From the NCBI RefSeq assembly GCF_002904335.1, contig NZ_PPHF01000136.1, forward strand, positions 124,001 through 188,000: DNA of 64,000 bases, in the 5' to 3' direction. Below the pieces are notes generated by a model. That model had not been told where the DNA came from. It was given only the letters and a program-made list of their open reading frames with translations, and ran no database searches. Every line of letters starts with the position of its first letter. Positions within the stretch are counted from its first letter, which is position 1. The position numbers and the translations under genes are program-made. Shown piece after piece: positions 8,952-17,600 of this stretch. The DNA is from Amycolatopsis sp. CA-126428 (GTDB taxonomy: Bacteria > Actinomycetota > Actinomycetes > Mycobacteriales > Pseudonocardiaceae).

Positions 8952-9002
8952 CGGTTCAATTCCGGCAAATGGTGAGTATTTCCCGGAATGTGAAGACCCT
9001 TC

Positions 9003-9018
9003 GAAAGTAGCTACCTTC
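9003..9018. promoter_or_regulatory. Short palindrome upstream of the G1 peptidase gene
   Basis: GAAAGTAGCTACCTTC is centred on the 8-bp palindrome GTAGCTAC and lies 71 bases before the peptidase start. It could be an operator half-site or chance; no regulator is assigned. Confidence 0.3.
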
Positions 9019-9088
9019 TCGCGGGCGCGAATCCAACACTGGGCACACACGGCTTTCCCCGGTCCCCATCGGTGAACGGAGTCCCCGC

Positions 9089-9784
9089 ATGTCCAAAACC
9101 CTTCGCGTCCTCACGGCGATCGCCGCCGCAGCCGCCGGTCTCGCCGTCTCCGGCACCGCCCACGCTGCCGTCGAGTACGGCTCACACTTCCACGGACACC
9201 AGTTCTCGGGCGGCAACTGGGGCGGTTACGTCAGCTTCGGCAGCTTCACCACGGCCACCGCGAGCTGGACGGAACCGTCCGTGAGCTGCACGTCCACCAA
9301 CGACCTGTTCGCGCCGTGGGTCGGCATCGACGGCGACGGATCGTCCACTGTGGAGCAGACCGGCGTCGAGACCGACTGCTCCAGCGGGAGTCCGGTGTAT
9401 TCGGCCTGGTACGAGATGTACCCGGCCGCGCCCGTGTACTACAGCGTTTCGGTCAGCGCGGGCGACCACATCACCGCGACGGTGACGCGCACCGCCACCA
9501 ACACCTACCGGCTGGACCTGGCCGACACGACCAAGGGCTGGTCGAAGAGCACCACGAAGTCGCTGACGTCGAAGCACGCGTCGGCGGAGGCGATCATCGA
9601 GTCGCCGACCGACTCGTACCCGTCGATCTCCGGCGGCATCAAGTTCACCGGCGTCAAGTTCAACGGGACGAACCTGGCCTCGACGAGCCCGTCCGGCCTG
9701 AACGCCGACGACCGGGGCCGCTACACCTGGAGCCCGAGCGCCGTCGGCTCCGACGGCCAGAGCTTCACGATGACCCGCCACTGA
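9089..9784 (+). CDS. Secreted G1-family glutamic endopeptidase
   Basis: This 231-residue exported protein has a Sec signal peptide (about 1-26, ending GTAHA). The mature part resembles eqolisins, glutamic peptidases with a concanavalin-like beta-sandwich. The expected catalytic pair is visible: Gln90 in STVEQTGVE, and a Glu in SAEAIIE about 80 residues later, matching the Gln/Glu spacing known for this family. These enzymes usually work in acid conditions, which is family knowledge. It is an independent gene behind the terminator at 8904 and ends one base before the convergent DUF1345-like gene. Confidence 0.82.
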   Translation: MSKTLRVLTAIAAAAAGLAVSGTAHAAVEYGSHFHGHQFSGGNWGGYVSFGSFTTATASWTEPSVSCTSTNDLFAPWVGIDGDGSSTVEQTGVETDCSSGSPVYSAWYEMYPAAPVYYSVSVSAGDHITATVTRTATNTYRLDLADTTKGWSKSTTKSLTSKHASAEAIIESPTDSYPSISGGIKFTGVKFNGTNLASTSPSGLNADDRGRYTWSPSAVGSDGQSFTMTRH

Positions 9785-9785
9785 A

Positions 9786-10457
9786 TCACTTGAGGTTGTT
9801 GATCGCCCACGCAACGACCATGACCGCCAGCACCAGTGAGATGACGGCCTGCAGCATCATCGTCATCTTCGCCCAGATCCGCAGGGGCAGCACATCGGTG
9901 GGGCTGAAGGCCGCCGCGTTGGTGAACGAGAAGTAGAGGTAGTCCAGGTAGGACGGTTCCCAGTCCCGGTGCGCCAGGTCCGGGTCGGCCATCTGCGGGA
10001 ACTGCAGGTCGGGGAATTCGGCCCGGCCTGCGGCCCGCCGGCCCGGGCCGCCGCGGTCGAACTCCCAGTACCAGAGGGAGAAGGCGACGATGTTCGTCCA
10101 GTAGACGGTCCCGCCGGTGACCAGCACGGCCCCGGCGCGGTCGCCGATCGTGCCGTTCGCGATGGAGTAGACGAGCGTCACCGCCGAGCCGGCGTTCACC
10201 GCGGTCACGGCGGCGACGAGCAGCAGCGAGATGACCCGTTCGACGGCGCTGAACTGCGACATCCGGCCCGGGTTGACCAGCAGCAGGGCGACGACGAGCA
10301 GCACGGAGACGCTGGGCAGCAGCCACCACGGGCGCAGCGCCATGTCATCGGGCAGGGCGACCTGCAGGACGAGCGTCGCGACGACGACGCCCATCGCGGG
10401 CCAGCGGGTCTCGCCGGACGTCCGCCGCCGCCACGCGGGAAGTGCCTCTTCTGTCAC
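9786..10457 (-). CDS. DUF1345-like integral membrane protein
   Basis: This protein of about 223 residues has around five membrane helices, with the C-terminal signature YLYFSFTNAAAFSPTDVLPL followed by MLQAVISLVLAVMVVAWAI. This resembles the DUF1345 family of unknown function. The GTG at 10457 was chosen because upstream in-frame starts run into the LuxR-family gene. The ribosome site is weak. It lies 28 bases downstream of the LuxR-type regulator stop on the same strand, so the two may be cotranscribed. Confidence 0.75.
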   Translation of the reverse strand: MTEEALPAWRRRTSGETRWPAMGVVVATLVLQVALPDDMALRPWWLLPSVSVLLVVALLLVNPGRMSQFSAVERVISLLLVAAVTAVNAGSAVTLVYSIANGTIGDRAGAVLVTGGTVYWTNIVAFSLWYWEFDRGGPGRRAAGRAEFPDLQFPQMADPDLAHRDWEPSYLDYLYFSFTNAAAFSPTDVLPLRIWAKMTMMLQAVISLVLAVMVVAWAINNLK

Positions 10458-10485
10458 GCGCTCAAGGTAGGACGGCGACGCCCCG

Positions 10486-13395
10486 CTAGCCAGCCGGTGC
10501 GGTCGCCACCTCGCCCGGCAGTTTCCTGGCCACGTCCGTCCGCGAACGCGCGCCCAGCTTGCGGAGCACCTTGGCCACGTGCTGTTCGACCGTCCGCGGC
10601 GAGAGGAACAGCCCGTCCGCGATCTCGCGGTTCGTCCGGCCTTCCGCGAGCATCCGCGCCACTTCCCGCTCGCGCGGCGACAGTTCACTCCCGTACCCGC
10701 GCCGTCCGCGCTGGGATGGCGCCCAAGCGCCGTGCTCGCGCAGCTGGTGACGGCAACGTCCGGCGTCGCGGGTCGCCCCGAGCTGCTCGTACGCCTCGGC
10801 CGCCGCGGCCAGCTCGTCGACGGCCGAACGGTTGCCCGCCGCGAGGCGGCACATCGACGCGCGTTCTCGCATGGCCGTCGCGGGGTACGGCATCGGCAGG
10901 GCCGCGTAGCCGGACACGGCTTCGTCGTACAACGTCGCCGCGGCCAAGTGCTTGCCGCGCGCTTCGAGCAGCACCGCGCGGCCCGCCACGAGCGCGGCCG
11001 CGGCCACCGGCGCGTCCCGGCCTTCGATGCCGCGCGCGAACGCTTCGACGACGTTGTCGGCCTCGGGCCAGCGCCCGGCCCGCGCGTACGCCTGTGCCGC
11101 CACCGGGACCAGCGCGGCCGCCCAGATCCAGACGCCCTTGCGCCCGGCCGCGGCCATCGCGGTGTCGGCCGCCGCGCAGGCGCCGTCGACGTCGTCGGTC
11201 GCCAGCAGCACCGAGATCAGCACCCCGGCGGCCGACAGCACCACGGGGATCGGGCCGCGGTCCGGCGCGTGCACGCTCGCCGCGGTCAGGTGCCGCTGCG
11301 CCGCGGCGAACTCCCCGCGCACCGCCGCGAGCCCGCCGAGCACCAGCGACGACTCCATGACGATCGGGCCGAGCTCCGGGTAGCTGTCCCGCAGCTGCTC
11401 GGCGGCCTCGGCCAGGCCGGTCCAGCGCCCGCGCACCCAGTCCAGCCGGACGCGGGTGCCCTGGATCAGGCCGATCGCGTACAACGCACCGGCGTCGGTC
11501 GCCCGCCGGACGCCTTCGGTCACCAGCCGTTCGGCGCGGTCGAGGTGCCCGGCCCAGGACTGGCCGTCGGCCAGGTTGCACCACAACCGGGCCAGCTGGA
11601 CGCGCTCGGCGACGGTGCCGACCGTGTCCGACAGCGCTTCGAACTCCGCCCACGCCGAGCCGTCGCCGACGTGCGAAGCGGCGGCGATGCGGTCGGCGGT
11701 CAGCGCCAGCCGCAGCTCCGGGTCGTCGAGCCGCTCGTACACCTCGCCCGCCCGAGCGCGCCAGGATTCGTGCCACGACAGCGGTGTCAGCCCGTCGATC
11801 GGCTGGGCGAGCAGGGTGATCCCGCGAGCTGCGAGGTCCGGCCGGTCGGTCAGCTCGCCGACCGCGCGCTCGACCTCCAGCCGGCCGCGGCCGAGCCCGC
11901 CGATGGTCCGGACCAGCAGCATGCCGAGGCTCAGCCGGATCGAGCCGCGGACCGACGGCGGCAGCGTCACCTCTTCGAGGACGCGCTGCAGCGTGCCGAG
12001 CACTTCGGGGCGAAACCCCCGCAGCGCGATTTGGCTCAGCTTGCCCGCCACGCGCCCGACATCGGCCTGGGTGGGGCCGGGTTCGGCGAGCACCGACTGC
12101 AGGAGGTCGATCGCGCGGGACGTCTCGCCGCGCGTGATCGCCTCGTCGGCGGCGGCTTCCGCGTAGTGCCGCCACTGGTCGACGCGGCCGGCGGCGCGGG
12201 AGTGCCGGGCCAGCAGCGTGAGCGGCGGGGACGGCTGCGCGGCGAGCACGCGGATCGCCTGCGCGTGCAGCAACGCGCGTTCGGGGCCGCTCACGGTGTC
12301 GTAGACCGCCTTGCGGGCCAGCGGGTGCCGGAAGCCGTACTTGCCGTCGCCGACCTCGCCGAGCACCCCACCGGAGAGGGTGTCGAGCAGCGCGGTGCGG
12401 AGGGTGTCGCCGGAGAGGCCGGCCAGCTCGCCGAGCACGTCGGCCTCGGCGCCGACGCCGAGCACCGCGGCCGCGCCGGCCAGCCGCACCGCCGGCCCCG
12501 GCAGCGCGGAAAGCCGGTCGGTGACGGCTTCCCGCAGCAGGACCGGGACTTCGAGGTTTTCGAGCAGGCGGTCGGAGAGGACCTCGCCGACCGGGAGCCG
12601 GTCGGCCGCTTCCTTCAGCGCCCGCAGGGTTTCCTCGACGACGAACGGGATCCCGGCCGTGCACTCGTGCAGCTTGGCCGCGAAGTCGTCGGTCACCCGG
12701 GGTAGTTCGAGGAGGCCGGCGGCCAGCTCGCGCACCGCCCCGACGTCGAGCGCGCCGAGCGCGACGCGGGCGGAATGGACCGCCGGATCGGTGCGGAAGG
12801 CCGCTCCCCGGGTCGCCGCCCCCGTATCGGCGGCGGACCGGTGGGTGGTGACCACCGCCAGCTCGGGCGGCATCGTGCCGGCGAGGAACCGCAGGAAGTC
12901 GCGGGTGTCCTCGTCGGCCCACTGGAGATCGTCGATCAGCACGAGCGCCGGCCCGCAGGCGGCCAGCAGCTCCCGCAGGGCGCGGAACACGCGGTGGCGC
13001 TCGGCGACCGGGTCGGCGAGGGGCTCGGGCCGCGGGGGAAGCGCTTCCGCGAGTTCCGGCAGCAACGGCCGCAGCACGCCGGCGACCGGGCTGAGCGGCC
13101 CCAGCGGCCCGGCACCGACCGCGCGAAGCGCTTCCAGGACGGGCCCGTAGGGAAACGGTTCACGCAGCGGCTGGCAGGCGCCGGTGAGCACCCGGCCGCC
13201 GTCGAACTCCTTGCGGCGCCCGATCTCCGCGAGCAGCCGGGTCCGGCCCATGCCCGGCTCGCCTTCGATGAGGATCGCGGCCGGGCGCCTCCGCAGCACG
13301 GCGACGATGGCGTCGAGCTCGGTGTCGCGGCCGGTCAGCCGGGCGGGTCCGGACCGGACGGACACCGAGGTGGGGCGGGGGGTGGTCAGCCACAT
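10486..13395 (-). CDS. Large LuxR-family (LAL/MalT-like) ATP-binding transcriptional regulator
   Basis: This 969-residue regulator has an N-terminal AAA ATPase module with Walker A GEPGMGRTR and Walker B ALVLIDDLQWADE, a long helical TPR-like middle (about 350-880), and a C-terminal LuxR DNA-binding domain (LSPREREVARMLAEGRTNRE, then VEQHVAKVLRKL). Such LAL regulators integrate a ligand or protein signal with ATP binding and often control pathway genes in actinomycetes. A strong GAGGAGG ribosome site four bases before the ATG fixes the start. The target is unknown: the flanking genes are a DUF1345-like protein and a divergent S1 protease. Confidence 0.92.
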   Translation of the reverse strand: MWLTTPRPTSVSVRSGPARLTGRDTELDAIVAVLRRRPAAILIEGEPGMGRTRLLAEIGRRKEFDGGRVLTGACQPLREPFPYGPVLEALRAVGAGPLGPLSPVAGVLRPLLPELAEALPPRPEPLADPVAERHRVFRALRELLAACGPALVLIDDLQWADEDTRDFLRFLAGTMPPELAVVTTHRSAADTGAATRGAAFRTDPAVHSARVALGALDVGAVRELAAGLLELPRVTDDFAAKLHECTAGIPFVVEETLRALKEAADRLPVGEVLSDRLLENLEVPVLLREAVTDRLSALPGPAVRLAGAAAVLGVGAEADVLGELAGLSGDTLRTALLDTLSGGVLGEVGDGKYGFRHPLARKAVYDTVSGPERALLHAQAIRVLAAQPSPPLTLLARHSRAAGRVDQWRHYAEAAADEAITRGETSRAIDLLQSVLAEPGPTQADVGRVAGKLSQIALRGFRPEVLGTLQRVLEEVTLPPSVRGSIRLSLGMLLVRTIGGLGRGRLEVERAVGELTDRPDLAARGITLLAQPIDGLTPLSWHESWRARAGEVYERLDDPELRLALTADRIAAASHVGDGSAWAEFEALSDTVGTVAERVQLARLWCNLADGQSWAGHLDRAERLVTEGVRRATDAGALYAIGLIQGTRVRLDWVRGRWTGLAEAAEQLRDSYPELGPIVMESSLVLGGLAAVRGEFAAAQRHLTAASVHAPDRGPIPVVLSAAGVLISVLLATDDVDGACAAADTAMAAAGRKGVWIWAAALVPVAAQAYARAGRWPEADNVVEAFARGIEGRDAPVAAAALVAGRAVLLEARGKHLAAATLYDEAVSGYAALPMPYPATAMRERASMCRLAAGNRSAVDELAAAAEAYEQLGATRDAGRCRHQLREHGAWAPSQRGRRGYGSELSPREREVARMLAEGRTNREIADGLFLSPRTVEQHVAKVLRKLGARSRTDVARKLPGEVATAPAG

Positions 13396-13851
13396 TTGAC
13401 CTCCTCGACGCGCACCGAAGCACTGGTGCGCGGGAGCCTAAGCAGCGCCGATCCGTCCGTAAACCTTTCACCGAATACGTGGCCGGTACCGTTGTCACAC
13501 GTCCGCCTACTCGCCGTCACCGGTTTGCTGCGGGATCCGGGGGGATCGGCTCACCCTGCGTACGAAACTCCGGCCGATCGCGCGTTCGAGCGTCGCTTAA
13601 CGCGTTCGTGTACTGCGCGTGACTACTGAAAGTAGTTCACATAAACCCTACTTACGGACCTGTCCGACCGGGTGACGCCCGGCGCTTGAGCCCGCCGGAG
13701 CAGGGGATTCGTCCTCGGTGAATGCGTATACCCATTCGCCGGGCGCCCGGATTGCACCGTAACGCCCACTGCGGGGACGCTCACTCGGGGGAGTACCACT
13801 GCGTGGCCGATGCGGAGCCGCGCGTAACCACCGTAACCACTTGGGAGAAGC
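13396..13851. other. 456-bp divergent intergenic region between LuxR-type regulator and S1 protease
   Basis: I see no convincing gene here. It is less GC-rich than its flanks. It contains a small hairpin ACTACTGAAAGTAGT (13622-13636) and a short direct repeat CGTAACCAC (twice, about 13821-13841) shortly before the protease start. It presumably carries promoters for both flanking genes. Confidence 0.6.
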
Positions 13852-14955
13852 ATGAAGATCGCGAGACTTCTCGGTGCCGCTGCCACCGCGGTGATGGCGA
13901 CGGGCGCGCTGGCCGCGACCGCCGTCCCCGCGTCGGGCCAGGACCTGCTGAACCCGGACATGGTGCCCGCCATGCAGCGGGACCTCGGCTTGACCCACGA
14001 CCAGGCGCTCGCGCGGCTGAAGAGCGAGGACGTCGCGAACAAGGTCACCGAGTCGCTCACCGCGGCGCTCGGCGACGCGTTCGGCGGCGCCACCTACAAC
14101 GCCGCCACGGGCAAGGCGCACGTCACCACGACGAACGCCGCGCTGGCCGGCAAGATCCGCGAAGCCGGTGCGGAAGCCGAAGTCGTGCGGTTCAGCGCCC
14201 GCCAGCTCAATTCCACTGTGGACAGGCTGAACGCCGCCGACAAGGCCGCGCCCGCCGCGATCACCGGCTGGGGCGTCGACGACGCCACCAACCGCGTCAC
14301 CCTGGACGTGCTGCAGGGCCAGCGCGCCGCCGCGACCGCGTTCCTCGCCAAGTCCGGTGTGGACTCCGCCGCGGTGGCGATCCGCGAAACGGCGTCGGTG
14401 CCGACCACCTACGCCAACATCCGCGGCGGGGACGCCTACTACATCGGCGGTTCGTCGCGCTGCTCCGTCGGGTTCTCGACGACCACCGGCTTCCTCACCG
14501 CCGGCCACTGCGGCGCGCTCACCGGCGGCGGGTCGCTGACCGGGTCCAACGGCGCGGCGCTCGGCAGCTGGATCACCTACCGCTTCCCGGGCAGCGACTA
14601 CGCGGCGGTCCGCACCAACAGCAACTGGACCCCCGTCGCGCAGATGAACAACGGGACCGCGGTGCGGGGTTCGTCGAACGCCGCGACCGGCTCGTCGGTC
14701 TGCAAGGCCGGCTCGACCACCGGCTGGACCTGCGGCACCATCGGCGCCAAGAACCAGAGCGTCCGCTACTCCGAGGGCACGGTCAACGGCATGACCGCGA
14801 CCAACGTCCGCTCGGCGGCCGGTGACTCGGGCGGCGGCTTCATCGCCGGCAACTACGCGCAGGGCCTGCTGTCCGGCGGCAACACGTCCGTGACGTACTT
14901 CTTCCCGATCGCCCCGGCGCTGTCGGGCACCGGCACGACGCTGAAGACCAGCTGA
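13852..14955 (+). CDS. Secreted S1 (streptogrisin/alpha-lytic-type) protease with pro-domain
   Basis: This 367-residue prepro-protease has a signal peptide (about 1-29), a pro-region of about 150 residues containing the alpha-lytic pro-domain pattern (AITGWGVDDATNRVTLDV), then a mature S1 domain starting near ANIRGGDAYYIGG. The triad is His in LTAGHCGA, Asp in GSDYAAVR and Ser in AAGDSGGGF. Paired cysteines (SSRC with GHC; SVC with WTC) fit the disulfides of streptogrisins. The pro-region acts as a folding chaperone and is cleaved outside the cell. It likely degrades extracellular protein for nutrition. A strong terminator follows. Confidence 0.93.
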   Translation: MKIARLLGAAATAVMATGALAATAVPASGQDLLNPDMVPAMQRDLGLTHDQALARLKSEDVANKVTESLTAALGDAFGGATYNAATGKAHVTTTNAALAGKIREAGAEAEVVRFSARQLNSTVDRLNAADKAAPAAITGWGVDDATNRVTLDVLQGQRAAATAFLAKSGVDSAAVAIRETASVPTTYANIRGGDAYYIGGSSRCSVGFSTTTGFLTAGHCGALTGGGSLTGSNGAALGSWITYRFPGSDYAAVRTNSNWTPVAQMNNGTAVRGSSNAATGSSVCKAGSTTGWTCGTIGAKNQSVRYSEGTVNGMTATNVRSAAGDSGGGFIAGNYAQGLLSGGNTSVTYFFPIAPALSGTGTTLKTS

Positions 14956-14974
14956 GTCGTTCTCAAGACAGCGA

Positions 14975-15019
14975 AAGGGCGGGTTCCGGGCGCCTCCAGC
15001 GCGCCCGGAACCCGCCCTT
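14975..15019. terminator. Long-stem hairpin after the S1 protease
   Basis: A perfect 19-bp GC-rich stem (14975-14993 with 15001-15019) encloses a 7-base loop, 20 bases after the protease stop and 33 bases before the convergent SsgA-like stop. It could terminate in both directions. There is only a weak T stretch after it. Confidence 0.7.
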
Positions 15020-15051
15020 GTTCCTCGCCGCGGGAATGGGAGGTTCAGGGG

Positions 15052-15456
15052 TCAGACGTTGCTGATCTCCTCGATCAGCCCGTCGACGTCGAAGTGCGCG
15101 CTCTCTTCGCCGAGCGGCACCAGTTCGGTGGACGCGTCCAGGAAGGTCCGGACGTCCTCGACTTCGAGCTCGAACGACGCATAGCCGTCCGGTGACTCGA
15201 TTTCCAGGGTGAGGAAGTCTTCGTCATCGGAGAGATCCGGGCGGATCCGGACGTCGCCGAGGCCGGCCGGCTCGTCGAGCCCGGCCACGAGCAGGTCACG
15301 CGCGAAGGTCCACTCGATCCACCGGCCGCGCTCGGTCCGGAAGGCCACGGTCACCGCGAAGGGTTCGTGGGCGTGGTACGACAGGCGCGACAGGACGGGC
15401 GTGGTGCTCTCGTTCAGCAGCACGAACTGGCTCTGGTGTACGGCGTCGGTGTGCAC
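15052..15456 (-). CDS. SsgA-like sporulation/cell-division regulator (SALP)
   Basis: This is a protein of about 134 residues of the SsgA-like family found only in morphologically complex actinomycetes. These proteins act in septum placement, spore-wall synthesis or autolysis during sporulation. Family signatures are LSYHAHEPFAVTVAF, WIEWTFARDLLVAGL and the GLGDVRIRPDL segment. The GTG at 15456 is preceded by AGGAGG at four bases, which decides the start; the longer upstream frame is not needed. It is monocistronic and convergent with the S1 protease. Which SALP subgroup it belongs to cannot be told by eye. Confidence 0.88.
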   Translation of the reverse strand: MHTDAVHQSQFVLLNESTTPVLSRLSYHAHEPFAVTVAFRTERGRWIEWTFARDLLVAGLDEPAGLGDVRIRPDLSDDEDFLTLEIESPDGYASFELEVEDVRTFLDASTELVPLGEESAHFDVDGLIEEISNV

Positions 15457-15610
15457 GGCCCCTCCTGGAGTCTCGCGGTGGTTCGCGCGGCGCGAACTGT
15501 TCGGCAAGGAGATGACGAGGGCCAACGGTCATGACGGAGAAACTCTCACGTTCACTTGATCGGTTGCATCCGTCCATTGTGGTGTAACACCGGGCACATA
15601 CCCCTTGCGC

Positions 15611-16905
15611 TCAGGCGGACACGGCTGGTGACGGTTCGCGCAGGGCGGCGGGTAGCTTCTTCCGCAGCACGACCAGCGCGGGGACGGCGGAGGCGCAGGT
15701 CAGAGCGAGGATCGACCAGGTCAGCGCGTTGCTCGCGCTGAGGAGGGTGGCCAGCAGGCCCGGCGCCAGCGCGATGGGCAGGCCCCAGGAGAGCTGGAAG
15801 ATCGAGCTGGCCCGCCCTTCGGCCCCCGGCGGAGCGGCCGCGGCGGCCGCCGCGGTGGCGGTCGGGCCGAAGAGCGCCTCGGCGATCGAGAAGCCGAGGC
15901 TGGTGAGCAGGATCAGCACGGTCGCCACCGGCAGCGGGACGGCTTGCAGCGGGATCAGCAGCGCGAAGCAGAGGGCGAAGAGAACGGCGGCCCCGATGAG
16001 CCCGGCGGTCCGGCTCCGCCCGGCGAGCAGCCCGACGATCGGCCGCTGCCCGGCGACGACGACCACGGTCCCCACGGTGATGGCGGTCCCGGCGATCCAC
16101 TGTGGACCATGCAGCAGATCGCGCACGACGATCGGCAGCACGGAGAACTTGCTCGCGCTGGCGAGGGTGAAGGCCATGTGGGTGACGCAGAACCCGGTGA
16201 AGGCCCGATCGCCCAGCACCGCCCGCCAGCTCCCGGGCCGAGCTGCCGCCGGCCTGGCGGCCTCCGCGAGCCCACCGCCCCCGGCTCCCGCGCCAGCCGC
16301 CGAGTGGTCTGCCGCGGCTGGTCGTGAGTGGTAAGGCGGGTTAGAACCCGCGTTACCACTCACGACCCGCGGCAGGAGGCGGATCAGGACCGCCGCCACG
16401 CCGAAGCTTGCTGCGTTCACGTACGCGAGCAGGTGGAACGCCCACGGGCTCGTGATCGTCGGCAGCACCGCCATCGCCGCCGCGCCGAGGCCCGCCCCGC
16501 GAACCGGCCGACGGTCTGCGTGGCCAGCACGCGGTCCGTGTCGCTGCCCGAAGTGAGCCGGGTCACCATCGGCGCGTTGCACGTCCAGAACAACCGGTCG
16601 CCGAAGCCCGCCACCGCTGACACCACGACCACCTGCCAGCTCGTGTGCGCCAGCGGGTAGGCCGCGAACGCGGCGAGCCGCACCAGGTTGCCCGCGATGA
16701 GCAGCGCCCGCGGCCCGAAGCGGTCCATCGCCGCCCCGGTGGCCGGCCCGGTCACCAGGGCCAGCAGGGCGCCGGTGGTCAGCGACGCGCCCGCGTCGAC
16801 CAGGCCCATGCCCTGCCCGTGCACGAGGAACAACAGGGCGAACGGGACCCACAGCCCGCTGCCGAGCGCGTCGATCAGCGTCGCGGCCAGAAAGATCCGA
16901 AGCAT
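15611..16905 (-). pseudogene. MFS transporter gene with a one-base frameshift and an in-frame palindromic insertion
   Basis: Two frames together encode one 12-helix major facilitator. The first half runs from MLRIFLAATLIDALGSG to TVGRFAG, with LLFLVHGQGMGLVDAG and MDRFGPRALL like MFS loop 2-3. The second resumes at GLGAAAMAVLPTI and runs to the stop at 15611. One missing base in the run at 16491-16500 explains the break, and restoring it gives 431 residues. It may be a true pseudogene or a sequencing error. The central loop between helices 6 and 7 carries a 67-bp palindrome (16309-16375) read in frame as SGNAGSNPPYHSRP. It lies 20 bases behind the Lrp gene, probably as an operon. Confidence 0.82.
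16309..16375. repeat. Dispersed nested palindrome, copy A (inside MFS gene)
   Basis: The outer arms CTGCCGCGG/CCGCGGCAG and middle arms GTCGTGAGTGGTAA/TTACCACTCACGAC are perfect inverted repeats around a core CGGGTTAGAACCCG. Related copies are at 37131-37188 and 43421-43491. This copy is inside a coding sequence. Confidence 0.88.
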
Positions 16906-16925
16906 GCCTCCCCCAGCGGGACAGC

Positions 16926-17399
16926 TTACGGGTCGAGCGGGAGGCTGAGGCCCACCTTCACGCGATCCATCGTCACGCTCGTCGTGAAGTGCCGGACGTT
17001 CGGGTTGTCGAAGAACATCCGCCGGGTGAACGCCTCGAAGCCCGCCATGTCCGGGCACGTCACGATCAGCACGAAGTCCGCCGTGCCGGTGACGTAGTAG
17101 CACTGCTGGATCGCGTCCTCGGCCAGGACCTGGCGGCGGAACCCGTCGAAGACCGCGAGGTTCTCCCGCTCCATCTCGACCGTCACCACGAACGTCATGC
17201 CCAGCCCGAGCGCCTCCGGCGACAGCACCGCCACCTCGCGCTCGATGACGCCCGCCTCGCGCAGCCGCTTGATCCGCCGCTGCACCGCCGCGGCCGAGAG
17301 CCCGACCTTCGCGCCGATCGTTTCGGCGATCGTGCGGGCGTCCGCCTGGAGGCAGGCGAGGATGGCGATGTCCAGCTGGTCGAGGTCGGGTGTCCGCAC
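16926..17399 (-). CDS. Lrp/AsnC-family transcriptional regulator
   Basis: This 157-residue regulator has an N-terminal helix-turn-helix (LDQLDIAILACLQADAR, then GLSAAAVQRRIKRLREAGVI) and a C-terminal RAM/AsnC ligand domain (QQCYYVTGTADFVLIVTCPD). Family members bind amino acids and form octamers. It starts with GTG at 17399. The MFS gene follows 20 bases downstream on the same strand, so it probably controls an amino-acid or metabolite exporter, by analogy with LysE/MFS export operons. Confidence 0.92.
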   Translation of the reverse strand: MRTPDLDQLDIAILACLQADARTIAETIGAKVGLSAAAVQRRIKRLREAGVIEREVAVLSPEALGLGMTFVVTVEMERENLAVFDGFRRQVLAEDAIQQCYYVTGTADFVLIVTCPDMAGFEAFTRRMFFDNPNVRHFTTSVTMDRVKVGLSLPLDP

Positions 17400-17521
17400 C
17401 CCAGCAGGCTAACCGGCACCCCCGACAATTCGCCGCCGTTCACCCCTCCGTGACGTCGCTCACTACTCCCTCCGCGGGGAAGATGAAACAACTTTCAACG
17501 TGAGCTGGAACACAACTGACG

Positions 17522-17557
17522 GGTCTACCAGGGGGTAGCCCATAGAAGTGGTAGACC
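17522..17557. promoter_or_regulatory. Inverted repeat (operator candidate) ahead of the KAS III gene
   Basis: Perfect 9-bp arms GGTCTACCA (17522-17530) and TGGTAGACC (17549-17557) are separated by 18 bases and end 43 bases before the KAS III start. The region between divergent Lrp and KAS III genes is only about 200 bp, so either gene could be controlled. The regulator is unknown. Confidence 0.55.
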
Positions 17558-17600
17558 AGCCGGTCGCTCTGCCAACCCGCCGGCGTGGGGAGGCTCTCCC

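Noticed and set aside
10579-12705. Long plus-strand open frame opposite the LuxR-type gene
   Set aside because: It has the composition of an antisense shadow and no ribosome site; the minus-strand product has clear Walker and LuxR motifs.
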